A DNA stretch of 64,000 nt, from the NCBI RefSeq assembly GCF_008119665.1, contig NZ_CP043046.1, forward strand, positions 4,588,001 through 4,652,000. Reading direction: 5' to 3'. The notes under the pieces were generated by a model. It saw nothing but the letters and a program-made list of their open reading frames with translations. It searched no databases and was not told where the DNA came from. The position numbers and the translations under genes are program-made. This stretch comes from Pigmentiphaga aceris (GTDB lineage Bacteria > Pseudomonadota > Gammaproteobacteria > Burkholderiales > Burkholderiaceae_B). Of the stretch, positions 1 to 8,632 are shown piece by piece (positions within the stretch are counted from its first letter, which is position 1; each line of letters begins with the position of its first letter).

Positions 1-1739
1 TGCAGGCCGATGATGTTGTTGATGTGCTCAAGGTGATGGTCGTAGCGACCTACCGTGCCGCACAGCATGGCGTCGGCGTCACCCAGCTTGACCATCAACG
101 ACGCGATCAAGGTGTTCGAGCGGCGCACTGCTGCCTTGGCGGCGTCGGGCGTGATGCCGTCGCGTGCCATCTTCTCGTGATAGGCCTCCCAGTACTGGCG
201 GAAGCGCGGATCGTCTTCGGGGTTCACGACGTCGACGTTTTCGCCCAGCTTGATGCGCAGGCCAGCCTTGCGTACGCGGGCTTCGATGACAGCCGGACGA
301 CCGATCAGGATCGGACGTGCCAGTTGTTCGTCGATGACGACTTGCACGGCGCGCAGCACGCGTTCGTCTTCACCTTCGGCGTAGGCGACGCGCTTGGTTT
401 CGGCCTTGGCGGCAGCGAACACCGGGCGCATGAACATGCCGGTTTGGTAAACGAAACGGGTCAGGCTTTCGCGATAGGCAGCGTAGTCTTCGATCGGGCG
501 GGTTGCCACACCGGACTCTTGTGCGGCGCGAGCCACGGCCGGGGCAATGCGCAATATCAGGCGCGCGTCGAAGGGCGTCGGGATCAGGTAGTCGGGGCCG
601 AACACCAGTTCCTGGCCGGGGTAGGCAGCGGCCACTTCGTCGCTGGTCTCGGCCTTGGCCAAGTCAGCGATTTCGCGCACGCATGCAAGCTTCATTTCCT
701 GCGTGATCTTGGTCGCGCCGCAATCCAGGGCGCCACGGAAGATGTACGGGAAGCACAGCACGTTGTTGACTTGGTTCGGGTAGTCCGAACGGCCGGTCGC
801 GATGATGCAGTCCGGGCGGATGGCCTTGGCCAGTTCCGGGCGGATTTCAGGTTCCGGGTTGGCCAGTGCCAGGATGATCGGCTGACGCGCCATGGTCTTG
901 ACCATGTCGGCGGTCAGCACACCAGGAGCCGAGCAGCCCAGGAACACGTCAGCACCATTGACCACGTCGGCCAGCGTGCGCGCGTCGGTCTTCTGTGCGT
1001 AGCGTGCCTTGGACGGATCGAGGTTGCCCGGGCGGCCTTCGTAGATCACACCCTTGGAATCGACCATGAAGATGTTCTCGCGCTTCACGCCGAGACCAAC
1101 CATCACGTCGACGCAGGCAATGGCAGCTGCGCCCGCGCCCGACACGGCGATCTTCACGTCACCGATTTCTTTGTTGACCAGTTCCAGGCCGTTCAGCAGT
1201 GCAGCCGACGAGATGATCGCGGTGCCGTGCTGGTCGTCGTGGAAGACCGGAATGTTCAGGCGCTCGCTCAGCTTCTGTTCGATGTAGAAGCACTCGGGGG
1301 CCTTGATGTCTTCCAGGTTGATACCGCCCAGCGTGGGTTCCAGCGAGGCGATGATTTCGACCAGATTGTCGGGATCGCGCTCGGCCAGTTCGATGTCGAA
1401 CACATCCACGCCAGCAAACTTCTTGAACAGGCAGCCCTTGCCTTCCATCACCGGCTTGCCGGCCAGCGGACCGATGTCGCCCAGGCCCAGCACGGCCGTG
1501 CCGTTGGTGATCACGCCAACCAGATTGCCACGCGAGGTGAACTCGTAGGCCAGCGACGGGTCGGCCTGAATGTCCAGGCACGGATAGGCAACGCCGGGCG
1601 AGTAGGCCAGCGACAAGTCGCGCTGGTTGACCAGCGGCTTGGTCGGCGTGACCGAAATCTTGCCCTTGCTCGGAGAGCGGTGATATTCACGCGCTGCGTC
1701 GCGGAGCGCTTTTTCTGCGTCTGAAAGGGGGGAGGACAC
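1..1739 (-). CDS. maeB: NADP-dependent malic enzyme (partial, C-terminus outside window)
   Basis: Oxidative decarboxylation of malate to pyruvate, giving NADPH in the cytoplasm. The start is GTG at 1739-1737; an in-frame TAG lies three codons upstream and there is no ATG nearby, so GTG is the only sensible start. About 579 codons are present. The N-terminus carries the bacterial malic enzyme block ([20 protein letters not shown], then SPGVAYPCL), followed by the malate-binding and NAD(P)-binding domains ([37 protein letters not shown]). The last visible residues ([16 protein letters not shown]) fall in the phosphotransacetylase-like C-terminal domain of MaeB-type enzymes. Such proteins are usually about 760 residues, so roughly 180 residues lie beyond position 1. 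NADP rather than NAD preference is inferred from the MaeB domain layout. It appears monocistronic; the next gene upstream (1907-2557, same strand) has its own terminator. Confidence 0.95.
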   Translation of the reverse strand, partial: MSSPLSDAEKALRDAAREYHRSPSKGKISVTPTKPLVNQRDLSLAYSPGVAYPCLDIQADPSLAYEFTSRGNLVGVITNGTAVLGLGDIGPLAGKPVMEGKGCLFKKFAGVDVFDIELAERDPDNLVEIIASLEPTLGGINLEDIKAPECFYIEQKLSERLNIPVFHDDQHGTAIISSAALLNGLELVNKEIGDVKIAVSGAGAAAIACVDVMVGLGVKRENIFMVDSKGVIYEGRPGNLDPSKARYAQKTDARTLADVVNGADVFLGCSAPGVLTADMVKTMARQPIILALANPEPEIRPELAKAIRPDCIIATGRSDYPNQVNNVLCFPYIFRGALDCGATKITQEMKLACVREIADLAKAETSDEVAAAYPGQELVFGPDYLIPTPFDARLILRIAPAVARAAQESGVATRPIEDYAAYRESLTRFVYQTGMFMRPVFAAAKAETKRVAYAEGEDERVLRAVQVVIDEQLARPILIGRPAVIEARVRKAGLRIKLGENVDVVNPEDDPRFRQYWEAYHEKMARDGITPDAAKAAVRRSNTLIASLMVKLGDADAMLCGTVGRYDHHLEHINNIIGL

Positions 1740-1847
1740 GATGGACTACCTTTGGTGTTGCTTTCGTAAGGATCAGAAAGATACCCCGAACTGGCCGCTC
1801 CCGCGACGTCAACACCGCTGGCCGGTGATGATTTTTTTATTGAGAAT

Positions 1848-1880
1848 GAAAAAGCCGCGCCGCCTCCCGGCTGCGCGGCT
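1848..1880 (-). terminator. Rho-independent terminator after the 1907-2557 gene
   Basis: On the minus strand, arms AGCCGCGC (1873-1880) and GCGCGGCT (1853-1860) pair perfectly across a 12-base loop and are followed by a T run. It sits 27 bases past the stop codon of the hypothetical gene and separates it from maeB. Confidence 0.7.
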
Positions 1881-1906
1881 GCTTGTGCACTTGCAGCAAA
1901 AAGGGG

Positions 1907-2557
1907 TCAATCGTATTTTTCGGGCAGGATGATGTGATCCACATAGCCCAGGCGGTAGATCGTGCGAATGGCGCGATCGGCGTCACAGGCTCGGGGCTGA
2001 ACCGGACAAGGCAGCGTTCGCCCTCCCCCTTCTTCCAACGTGCAATCCTCGTCGTCAACGTCACCCCACAGCCCACCCTTGCGCGGCCGGAACATCCAGC
2101 GGATGTAGCCACGATTGGCAGCCAGCCACATCAGCTCTTCACGGTCAGGCGCGTCGGCGACGACCACGTGTTCCTGGCCCGGCTCCTGATCGGGATATTC
2201 ACCAAAGGCGCGATAACAGGCCAGCGTTTCGCTGTCGGTGGCCCCCAGTCGCCACCACGGCCGGCCCACCAGCCGTTCGACATCCCAGGCACCAAGCTGC
2301 CAAGCTGCATCGAGCATGGCCTGATCGACCGATTCGACCGAGTCCCAGCGCTGGTTGATCTGCATGGCCGACCCTGCAACCGGGCGGCTGGGGGTGGGAA
2401 TGCCGGGGATGGAGACGGGCGTCTCCTTGCCGAATCCGTGCCAATGCAGGATGAGAATCATCGGCGTGTCCGCCTTGGCGGCGGCTGCCACGGTTACCGC
2501 GAAAAGCGGCAGGCCCATGGCGGTGCTGTGCGCCGAAATCGTGTCGAAGATCTCCAT
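1907..2557 (-). CDS. Conserved hypothetical protein, 216 aa
   Basis: I do not recognise a family. The protein is 216 residues and the ATG at 2557 is preceded by a good ribosome site (GGGAG, five bases before the start). The N-terminal 40 residues are mildly hydrophobic (MGLPLFAVTVAAAAKADTPM, then ILILHWHGFG), but a clean signal peptide is not evident. The middle is rich in Trp and acidic residues (WDSVESVDQAMLDAAWQLGA; LVGRPWWRLGA). The C-terminus is rich in Asp/Glu/Gly and ends EKYD. It is a single-gene unit with its own terminator, between maeB and an FAD oxidoreductase on the same strand. Codon use looks like the neighbours, so it is probably a resident gene. No catalytic motif was seen and no function is proposed. 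Confidence 0.7.
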   Translation of the reverse strand: MEIFDTISAHSTAMGLPLFAVTVAAAAKADTPMILILHWHGFGKETPVSIPGIPTPSRPVAGSAMQINQRWDSVESVDQAMLDAAWQLGAWDVERLVGRPWWRLGATDSETLACYRAFGEYPDQEPGQEHVVVADAPDREELMWLAANRGYIRWMFRPRKGGLWGDVDDEDCTLEEGGGRTLPCPVQPRACDADRAIRTIYRLGYVDHIILPEKYD

Positions 2558-2665
2558 GGAAGCTCCCGAGTCGATGCGTGGACGACGATTTCACTGTAGA
2601 CCTCGACCTCGGGGCGTGCAAGACGACTCATCCGCAATGCAACACTCGGTTGACGAACGTAGCGC

Positions 2666-3991
2666 CTAGGCGTGGGCGGGCTGATCGCGCTTGCGACCAT
2701 CCCACCTGTCACCAAGTTCATAGGCGGCGGTGGCCAGCGGAACCAGTGCACGCTGCGACGCGCCCAGCGGGTTGCCGACAAAGCGGCCACCGTCGAAAGC
2801 GCAGGCGGGCGCATGTTTAGCGGCGATCTTGCGGGCGATGCAGAAACCGAGATAGGTCATCAAGGCCACGCCGTTGCCGTTGCAGCCCACGGCGTAATGA
2901 ATGCCGTCTTCCTCGCCAATGTGCGACAGCTTGTCGAAGGTCATGGCGACCCGCCCCTTCCAGGAATGCGATAGCCGCACGCCATGCAGTTGCGGCCACA
3001 CGGCCAGCAGCTTCTTGTACATGCGGGCAGCGGCTTCTGCCTCGCTGATGTCGAACACGGCCGGACGCGAGCCGAACAGAATGCGCTGACCGTCAGGAGA
3101 TGGCCGGGTATAGAACAGGTTCAGTTTGGAATCGCTGATCATCACGCGGCGCGGGTTGATGGCATCCATCAAGCCGGGCGGCAATACATCAGTCGCGATC
3201 TGATAGCTGGTCACCGGTACCAGGCGTCGCTGCAAATAGGGAGACGCGCTACCGGTATAGCCGTTCGTGGCCATCACGACATGACGGGTATGGATCGTGC
3301 CTCGACCGCTCTTGACCTCGAAGCCCGCGCCACGCCGAATGACTTGCTGAACCGGCGCATGAGAATGCAGCGTGGCCCCCCGCGTGCGAGCCAGCTGGCG
3401 CAAACTGCGATGGTATTTGGCGGTATGCAGGCCACCGTAGTCGTCAACCAGAATGCCACCGTAGTAATAGTTGGTTCCGACCAATGCAGCTTGCGCCGTG
3501 CGATCGATGTCATGCACCTGCACGCCGGTACGTGCATGCAGCAGCGCGCCCTGGGCTTGCAGTCGCGTGTAGTGCTGCGGCGTGTAGGCACCAAAGAAGC
3601 GGCCGGGGAACGCCAGGTCGGCATCCAGCTGATTGGTCTGCACCAGGTCTTTGATGAACTGGAAGCTGCGCAAGGACTCATCCAGCAGACGCTGCCGCCG
3701 CTCTTCCGACACGCCCTTGATGGCATTGCTGACCACCAGCTTCTGGCCGCTGGACACCATGCCACCGCTGCGGGTGCTGCCACCGATACCCAGTTCTTTT
3801 TCGTCCAGCACGGCCACCGACAGGCCGCGCCCGGCCAGCTCGATTGCGGCGGAAAGCCCGCAGTAGCCACTGCCGACGATCACCACATCGGCATCACCGG
3901 GCAAAGCCGCCATGGCGGTTTCCGGCGGGGCGGCATCCCACCAGTAGGGGTCGGTCTTGAAATCCGGCGAATAGCACGACTCAGTCGACAT
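2666..3991 (-). CDS. FAD-dependent oxidoreductase (DAO / PuuB-like)
   Basis: A 441-residue flavoprotein of the D-amino-acid oxidase superfamily, probably oxidising a secondary amine or amino acid. Residues about 34-60 hold the FAD dinucleotide-binding fold (DVVIVGSGYCGLSAAIELAG) ending in an acidic residue (VLDEKELG). It is followed by the GGSTRSGGMVSSGQ segment typical of PuuB/OrdL-type gamma-glutamylputrescine or sarcosine oxidases. The C-terminus has GCNGNGVALMTYLG, the usual second FAD contact. Length is normal for the family (about 430). It lies divergent from a LysR regulator (4113-5093) across 121 bases, so that regulator probably controls it. A glutamylputrescine oxidase role is one option, but no other puu genes are near, so the substrate is open. 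Confidence 0.88.
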   Translation of the reverse strand: MSTESCYSPDFKTDPYWWDAAPPETAMAALPGDADVVIVGSGYCGLSAAIELAGRGLSVAVLDEKELGIGGSTRSGGMVSSGQKLVVSNAIKGVSEERRQRLLDESLRSFQFIKDLVQTNQLDADLAFPGRFFGAYTPQHYTRLQAQGALLHARTGVQVHDIDRTAQAALVGTNYYYGGILVDDYGGLHTAKYHRSLRQLARTRGATLHSHAPVQQVIRRGAGFEVKSGRGTIHTRHVVMATNGYTGSASPYLQRRLVPVTSYQIATDVLPPGLMDAINPRRVMISDSKLNLFYTRPSPDGQRILFGSRPAVFDISEAEAAARMYKKLLAVWPQLHGVRLSHSWKGRVAMTFDKLSHIGEEDGIHYAVGCNGNGVALMTYLGFCIARKIAAKHAPACAFDGGRFVGNPLGASQRALVPLATAAYELGDRWDGRKRDQPAHA

Positions 3992-4112
3992 GATGGCTCT
4001 GCAAGAAAGGTAAGGGGTAGGCGCGTGGGGTCTGAAAAATTCTAGGTACGCGCTACTATCCGGTCAAATATCAGTTTTTCGACTCACTATTCAAACGGGA
4101 TATACATTAGTC

Positions 4113-5093
4113 ATGGCCAACAAGGTCCCGGTGAACCAACGACAGATCGAAGCATTCCGGGTCGTCATGCAGCGCGGCACCATGACCGGCGCGGCAGAAG
4201 CCTTGAAGACCTCGCAGCCCACCATCAGCCGCCTGATCGCCGAGCTGGAAGCAGCCACCGGGCTGACACTGTTTGCACGCCTGGGCAATCGCCTGCAGGC
4301 AAGCGCGGCCGGGCTGGCGTTCTACCGCGAAGTCGAATTGAGTTTCATCGGTCTGGACAAGCTCACCCAGACCGCCCATGAAATTGCGCGCTTCGGCTCG
4401 GGACGCCTGCGCATTGCCGCCGCGCCGGTGCTGGCGCTGGGCGTGTTGCCGGCCGTCATCGCACAATTCAGGCAGGCCTACCCCACCGTATTGGTGGCGC
4501 TGGAAATGCGCAGTGAATCGACCATCAGGCGCTGGGTGTCTTCCGCGAATTGCGATGTGGGATTCGCTACGGCGCTGCCCGACACCAGCGGTGGCAAGTC
4601 AGACCTGATCTACACGGCACCGGGCGTGTGTGTGTTGCCGGCGGGGCATCGATTGGCAAGCCGCAGCACCTTGTCGGCCACGGACCTGCGCGATGAACCG
4701 CTGATATTTCCTTCACACGCCGACATGACGCGCACCGCGCTGGACCAGGCGTTTCAGCAAGCGGGTGTGACGCAACTTCCCGCCATCGAGACGCCCTACG
4801 GGGCCACGATCTGTTCGCTGGTTGCGCACGGCGCAGGCGTCGGAATCGTCAATCCGCTGGCTGCCGCGGCGCATGATCAGGACGATGTGGTTTACCGGCC
4901 CTTCACACCCGACATCGTGTTTTCGGGGTACGCCGTTCACCCGGACAGCCAGGAGGTGAATGCGCTGGCACGGGTGTTTGCCGACATGGTGCGCGATCAC
5001 GTTGCGGGCCTGCTGGCGCGTTTTGACGTTCAGAAAATCGGCAGACGAAAGCGCCCTGTGGGCAAAAAACCGCGTGATGCAGCCCCGGATTGA
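4113..5093 (+). CDS. LysR-family transcriptional regulator
   Basis: A 326-residue LysR-type regulator. Residues 8-67 form the winged helix-turn-helix (RQIEAFRVVMQRGTMTGAAE, then ALKTSQPTISRLIAELE); residues about 95-300 form the periplasmic-binding-like effector domain (GRLRIAAAPVLALGVLPAVI). The HTH resembles the OccR/NocR-type branch that responds to amino acid derivatives, which would fit control of the divergent FAD oxidoreductase. The C-terminal tail is lysine/arginine rich (GRRKRPVGKKPRDAAPD). The start at 4113 is ATG. The 121-base intergenic region should hold the operator, but no clear T-N11-A palindrome was singled out. Confidence 0.9.
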   Translation: MANKVPVNQRQIEAFRVVMQRGTMTGAAEALKTSQPTISRLIAELEAATGLTLFARLGNRLQASAAGLAFYREVELSFIGLDKLTQTAHEIARFGSGRLRIAAAPVLALGVLPAVIAQFRQAYPTVLVALEMRSESTIRRWVSSANCDVGFATALPDTSGGKSDLIYTAPGVCVLPAGHRLASRSTLSATDLRDEPLIFPSHADMTRTALDQAFQQAGVTQLPAIETPYGATICSLVAHGAGVGIVNPLAAAAHDQDDVVYRPFTPDIVFSGYAVHPDSQEVNALARVFADMVRDHVAGLLARFDVQKIGRRKRPVGKKPRDAAPD

Positions 5094-5117
5094 CGTAACC
5101 GACGAAGCGGCAGATAG

Positions 5118-5130
5118 TTGCCAAAAGCAA
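5118..5130. promoter_or_regulatory. Possible MarR-type operator
   Basis: TTGC-N5-GCAA (TTGCCAAAAGCAA) is a short inverted repeat 13 bases before the ATG of the MarR gene at 5144. The layout resembles the classic marO core (TTGCC...GGCAA), so autoregulation is plausible. The motif is short and could be chance. Confidence 0.35.
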
Positions 5131-5143
5131 ATACCTGGCTACC

Positions 5144-5584
5144 ATGACGTCCGATGCCCTGCACGAACGCGCGCTGACCGTCCGCCGCTTCAACCGTTTT
5201 TATACGCGCCAGATCGGGGTGCTGCACGAACATCTGCTGCACAGCAGTTTCTCGCTGACCGAACTTCGCATTTTGTTCGAACTGGCACAACAGGAATCGC
5301 TGACCGCCACCGATCTCTGCCGTGAACTTGGCCTCGATCCCGGCTACCTGAGCCGGGTGATTGCAGGTTTCGAAAAGCAGGGCTTGATCGAAAAAACGCG
5401 CAGCCCTCATGACGGGCGCGCGATGCAGCTGAGCCTGACCACCCTGGGTCGGGACACCTACACGCCCTTGAGCCAGGCCTCGCAGCAGGAAGTGGTCGAG
5501 ATGCTCGCCAAGCTTTCATCAGACGAACAGCGGCAACTGATCGACGCCATGCACAGCATTGAAAGCTTGCTGAGCAGGCCCTGA
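5144..5584 (+). CDS. MarR-family transcriptional regulator
   Basis: A 146-residue winged-helix regulator of normal MarR length. The dimerisation helix is at the N-terminus (ALTVRRFNRFYTRQIGVLHE). The DNA-binding region follows (LTEADL-type helix TDLCRELGLDPGYLSRVIAG) with the wing KTRSPHDGRAMQLSLT, the conserved D-x-R of the MarR wing. There is no fused acetyltransferase domain, unlike many LDPGYLSR-type proteins. The gene lies 23 bases upstream of an EamA-type transporter and is likely cotranscribed with it, so the regulator may answer to a compound that the transporter exports. Confidence 0.9.
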   Translation: MTSDALHERALTVRRFNRFYTRQIGVLHEHLLHSSFSLTELRILFELAQQESLTATDLCRELGLDPGYLSRVIAGFEKQGLIEKTRSPHDGRAMQLSLTTLGRDTYTPLSQASQQEVVEMLAKLSSDEQRQLIDAMHSIESLLSRP

Positions 5585-5607
5585 CGGGGACACCGGGGGG
5601 CACACGC

Positions 5608-6498
5608 GTGAGCAACACCCGATTTCTTGCAATTGTCGCGGCCGCCGCAACCGGCGTGCTGGTGGGCGCGGCCATGGTGTCCACACGCAGCCTGACCAGC
5701 GCCGCGCCGCCGGTCACCATTGCTTTTCTGCGCTACCTGATAGGTGTGGTGATGCTGGGGCTGCCGGTGCTGCTGGCGCACCGTATACGCTTTGCGGGCA
5801 AGGACGCGGCCGCCATCGCCGCGCTGGGCGTCTTGCAGTTCGCCGTGTTGATCGTTCTGCTGAACATTGCCTTGGGCAGCCTGTCGGCGGCAACGTGTGC
5901 ATTGATCTTCTCGACCATGCCGCTCGTCACCTTGTGCTTGGCGGTAGGTCTGAGACAAGAACGTTTCAGCATGGCGCGATTGGCTGGCGTGAGCCTGGCC
6001 GTTGCCGGCGTGGCGGTGCTGTTGCAGGCCACGCTGAAGCAGGATGGCTCGGGCAGCAGCGACATGACGGCCATGGCTGCCTTGATTGGTGCCACGCTGA
6101 TCGGCGCAATCTGCAGCATGCTGTATCGACCCTATGTGCAACGTTATGCCGCCCTGCCCGTCAGCGCACTGGCCATGCTGGCCGCCGTACTCTTCCTGGC
6201 CTGCCTGTGCGTGGCAACCGGGCAGCCGCTTGCGCCATCACTGAACGCGGTGCAGTGGGGGCACATCGGCTTCATCGGTCTGGCCAGCGGCGTGGGTTAT
6301 TTCTGCTGGCTATGGGCGCTGAGCCAACTGGACGCCAGTCGCGTCGTCGCCTTCCAGGCACTGGGGCCCATCACCGCCGCCGCCATCGAACTGCTGCTGA
6401 CGCGTGCGATGCCGTCCTGGACACAATGGTTGTCGATGATCCTGGTGATCGCAGGCTTGAGATTGGCCAGCGTCACACGCGCCAAACGAACCGCATAG
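5608..6498 (+). CDS. EamA/DMT-family inner-membrane transporter
   Basis: A 296-residue very hydrophobic protein with about ten transmembrane helices in two homologous halves, the standard layout of drug/metabolite transporters (EamA). The start is GTG at 5608 behind a G-rich ribosome site. The first half runs from the N-terminal helix (FLAIVAAAATGVLVGAAMV) to about residue 140; the second repeat ends near MILVIAGLRLASVTRAKR. It is probably an exporter of amino acids or metabolites. It follows the MarR gene by 23 bases and precedes a Fur-regulated MFS gene. Confidence 0.87.
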   Translation: MSNTRFLAIVAAAATGVLVGAAMVSTRSLTSAAPPVTIAFLRYLIGVVMLGLPVLLAHRIRFAGKDAAAIAALGVLQFAVLIVLLNIALGSLSAATCALIFSTMPLVTLCLAVGLRQERFSMARLAGVSLAVAGVAVLLQATLKQDGSGSSDMTAMAALIGATLIGAICSMLYRPYVQRYAALPVSALAMLAAVLFLACLCVATGQPLAPSLNAVQWGHIGFIGLASGVGYFCWLWALSQLDASRVVAFQALGPITAAAIELLLTRAMPSWTQWLSMILVIAGLRLASVTRAKRTA

Positions 6499-6510
6499 AT
6501 GCTCGCTATT

Positions 6511-6525
6511 TGATAGTAATTCTCA
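6511..6525 (+). promoter_or_regulatory. Fur box upstream of MFS gene
   Basis: TGATAGTAATTCTCA matches 12 of the 14 specified positions of the 7-1-7 Fur consensus TGATAATNATTATCA. It ends 23 bases before the ATG at 6549, a position where bound Fur-Fe would block transcription. Control of the MFS gene by iron is therefore expected. Confidence 0.75.
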
Positions 6526-6548
6526 ACTAGAATGGCGTCTCTTTTCAG

Positions 6549-7820
6549 ATGGCCTTGCGTATGAGTCCCCGCACCCCCACACCCGCCCCCTTTTCCCTGC
6601 GCCCGCTGCTGGCCGCCAACATGGCCTGCACCATGGCCATGATGGCCTTTGTGTCCCTGATCGGTCCGATCGTGCGCCAGGTGGGCTTGATGGCCTGGCA
6701 AGCCGGCGCAGCAGTGACGGTGGGCGGGGTGTTGTGGATGCTGCTGGCGCGTCCGTGGGGGGCGGCCAGCGACAAACATGGACGCCGCAAGATTCTGCTG
6801 CTGGGTGTCGGCGGTTTTGTGCTGTCGTACTGGGCCATGGCAGCGGTGATCGATGTGTCCTTGCGGATGATGCCGGCTGCGCTGCTGGTGTTCATCGGGC
6901 TGGTCATCACGCGCGGGGCCATCGGTGCGTTCTACGGCGCGATCCCGACTGCAGGCATGGCGCTGGTCGCCGACCACGTTCCGCCCATGAAGCGCGCGGG
7001 TGCCATGGCGTCGCTGGGTGCGGCCAATGCCGTCGGCATGGTGGTCGGCCCGGCGCTTGCCGCCATGCTGGCGCAACACAGCCTGAGTCTGCCCCTGTAC
7101 CTGACGGGCCTGCTGCCGATCATCGCCTTTGTCATTCTGTGGATGGCATTGCCGCGCACCACGCCGGTTCAACACCCGCAACGCGCAACGCTCAAGCTCA
7201 ACGATGTGCGCCTGCGTCGGCCAATGGCGGTGGCCTTCACGGCAATGTTCTGCGTGGCCGTTGCGCAAATCACCGTGGGCTTCTTTGCGATCGACCGTCT
7301 TGGTCTGGTCGGCCCGGCAGCAGCCAAGGCAGCCGGCATTGCATTGACAGCGGTTGGTGTGTCCCTGGTGCTGTCGCAAATGCTGGTGCGCAAGCTGAAG
7401 TGGCAACCGCAGCGCATGATCTACGTCGGAGGCCTGGTCGCCGCAATCGGCTTCGGTGCCGTGGCGCTGGCTGAATCGGCTCCGGTGCTGTGGGCTTGCT
7501 ACTTCGTTGCTGCAGCGGGCATGGGCTGGATATTCCCAGCGTTCTCCGCGCTGGCTGCGAACTCGGTGGAAGCGCATGAGCAAGGTGCTGCCGCAGGCAC
7601 CGTCGGCGCAGCTCAAGGACTGGGCATCGTGGTCGGCCCATTGGTGGGCACGGTGCTGTACAGCGTGTCGCCGGGCACACCGTATCTGATGGTGGGCGCA
7701 ATGTTGGCGGCAGTGGCGGTATGGCCGACGGCAGATGCCATGCCACCAGCGGGCAAGGCCGATAACAACACTGACAAGCCCGCAGAAAAAGCCGGCGACA
7801 AGCCTGAAACCGTCGCGTAG
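6549..7820 (+). CDS. MFS transporter, probably iron-regulated (siderophore exporter-like)
   Basis: A 423-residue major facilitator with about twelve transmembrane helices and the loop 2-3 signature (GAASDKHGRRKILLLG). The ATG at 6549 is used here; a second in-frame ATG at 6561 is possible, and neither has a strong ribosome site. The protein has a long hydrophilic, Lys/Asp-rich C-terminal tail (residues about 400-423, GKADNNTDKPAEKAGDKPET). A Fur box lies directly upstream, so expression should rise under iron starvation. Siderophore exporters of this type (for example AlcS in Bordetella) are Fur-controlled MFS proteins, but no siderophore biosynthesis gene is in view, so export of a siderophore is inference. 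Confidence 0.88.
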   Translation: MALRMSPRTPTPAPFSLRPLLAANMACTMAMMAFVSLIGPIVRQVGLMAWQAGAAVTVGGVLWMLLARPWGAASDKHGRRKILLLGVGGFVLSYWAMAAVIDVSLRMMPAALLVFIGLVITRGAIGAFYGAIPTAGMALVADHVPPMKRAGAMASLGAANAVGMVVGPALAAMLAQHSLSLPLYLTGLLPIIAFVILWMALPRTTPVQHPQRATLKLNDVRLRRPMAVAFTAMFCVAVAQITVGFFAIDRLGLVGPAAAKAAGIALTAVGVSLVLSQMLVRKLKWQPQRMIYVGGLVAAIGFGAVALAESAPVLWACYFVAAAGMGWIFPAFSALAANSVEAHEQGAAAGTVGAAQGLGIVVGPLVGTVLYSVSPGTPYLMVGAMLAAVAVWPTADAMPPAGKADNNTDKPAEKAGDKPETVA

Positions 7821-7921
7821 ACCGAAATCTAGGCCGACACCTGGGCCGAATCTCAAACCGAATTCAGGTTGCTGCCTGCACGCCAGCCTGCGATGCTCAG
7901 GCCCCCACCCAAGGAGACACC

Positions 7922-8626
7922 ATGCGCAAGGCAGCAACCATTGGACTGATCGGCGGCATGAGCTGGGAAAGCTCATCCGAGTATTACCGCATCATCAATC
8001 AGGAAGTTCGCACACGCCTGGGCGGCGTGCACTCGGCACGCAGCCTGATGTTCTCGGTGGATTTCGGCGAGATCGAACACCTGCAGCATGCCGGCGATTG
8101 GGAAGCACTGAGCGCAGAAATGATCGACGCCGCACAGCGCCTTGAACGCGGCGGTGCCGATTTCATTCTGATCTGCACCAACACCATGCACCGCATGGCC
8201 AATGAAGTCGCGGCCAGCGTGTCGATTCCGCTGCTGCACATCGCCGACCCGACCGCCGCCCAGATCAAGGCAGCAGGACACCAACGCGTGGGCCTGTTGG
8301 GCACGGCGTTCACGATGGAACAGGATTTCTACAAAGGCCGCCTGGCAGACCAGTTCGGGCTGGATGTATTGGTGCCCGATTACGCCGACCGCGCCACCGT
8401 GCACAAGATCATCTACGAAGAACTGGTGGCCGGCAAAGTGCTGGAATCGTCGCGCGAGGCTTATCGCGGCGTGATCGCCCGGCTGATCGAACGCGGTGCC
8501 GAAGCGATCATCCTGGGCTGCACGGAAATCATGTTGCTGGTTAAGCCCGAGGACAGCAGCGTGCCCTTGTTCGACACGACCACCCTGCACGCGCTTGCCG
8601 CCGTGGATCGGTCACTGGCGGGCTGA
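7922..8626 (+). CDS. Aspartate/glutamate racemase family protein
   Basis: A 234-residue cofactor-independent amino acid racemase of the Asp/Glu/hydantoin family, close to the YgeA type. The N-terminal GLIGGMSWESSSEYYRIINQ block is characteristic. The two catalytic cysteines are visible: Cys85 in ICTNTMH and Cys200 in GCTEI. A strong ribosome site (AAGGAGACACC) precedes the ATG. The enzyme converts L- to D-amino acids, or acts on a related substrate such as homoserine or lysine in YgeA relatives. It stands alone; the next gene (msrA) is convergent, with only 6 bases between the stop codons. Confidence 0.92.
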   Translation: MRKAATIGLIGGMSWESSSEYYRIINQEVRTRLGGVHSARSLMFSVDFGEIEHLQHAGDWEALSAEMIDAAQRLERGGADFILICTNTMHRMANEVAASVSIPLLHIADPTAAQIKAAGHQRVGLLGTAFTMEQDFYKGRLADQFGLDVLVPDYADRATVHKIIYEELVAGKVLESSREAYRGVIARLIERGAEAIILGCTEIMLLVKPEDSSVPLFDTTTLHALAAVDRSLAG

Positions 8627-8632
8627 CCCGTT

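Noticed and set aside
24-1724. Long plus-strand open frame opposite the malic enzyme
   Set aside because: It is an antisense shadow: the minus strand encodes a clear malic enzyme there, while the plus-strand protein is His/Arg/Gln-rich and matches nothing.
1831-1853. Fur-box-like TGAGAATGA near maeB
   Set aside because: Only about half of the consensus positions match, and it overlaps the T run of a terminator.
2984-4045. 353-codon plus-strand frame
   Set aside because: Antisense to the FAD oxidoreductase, whose motifs are unmistakable.
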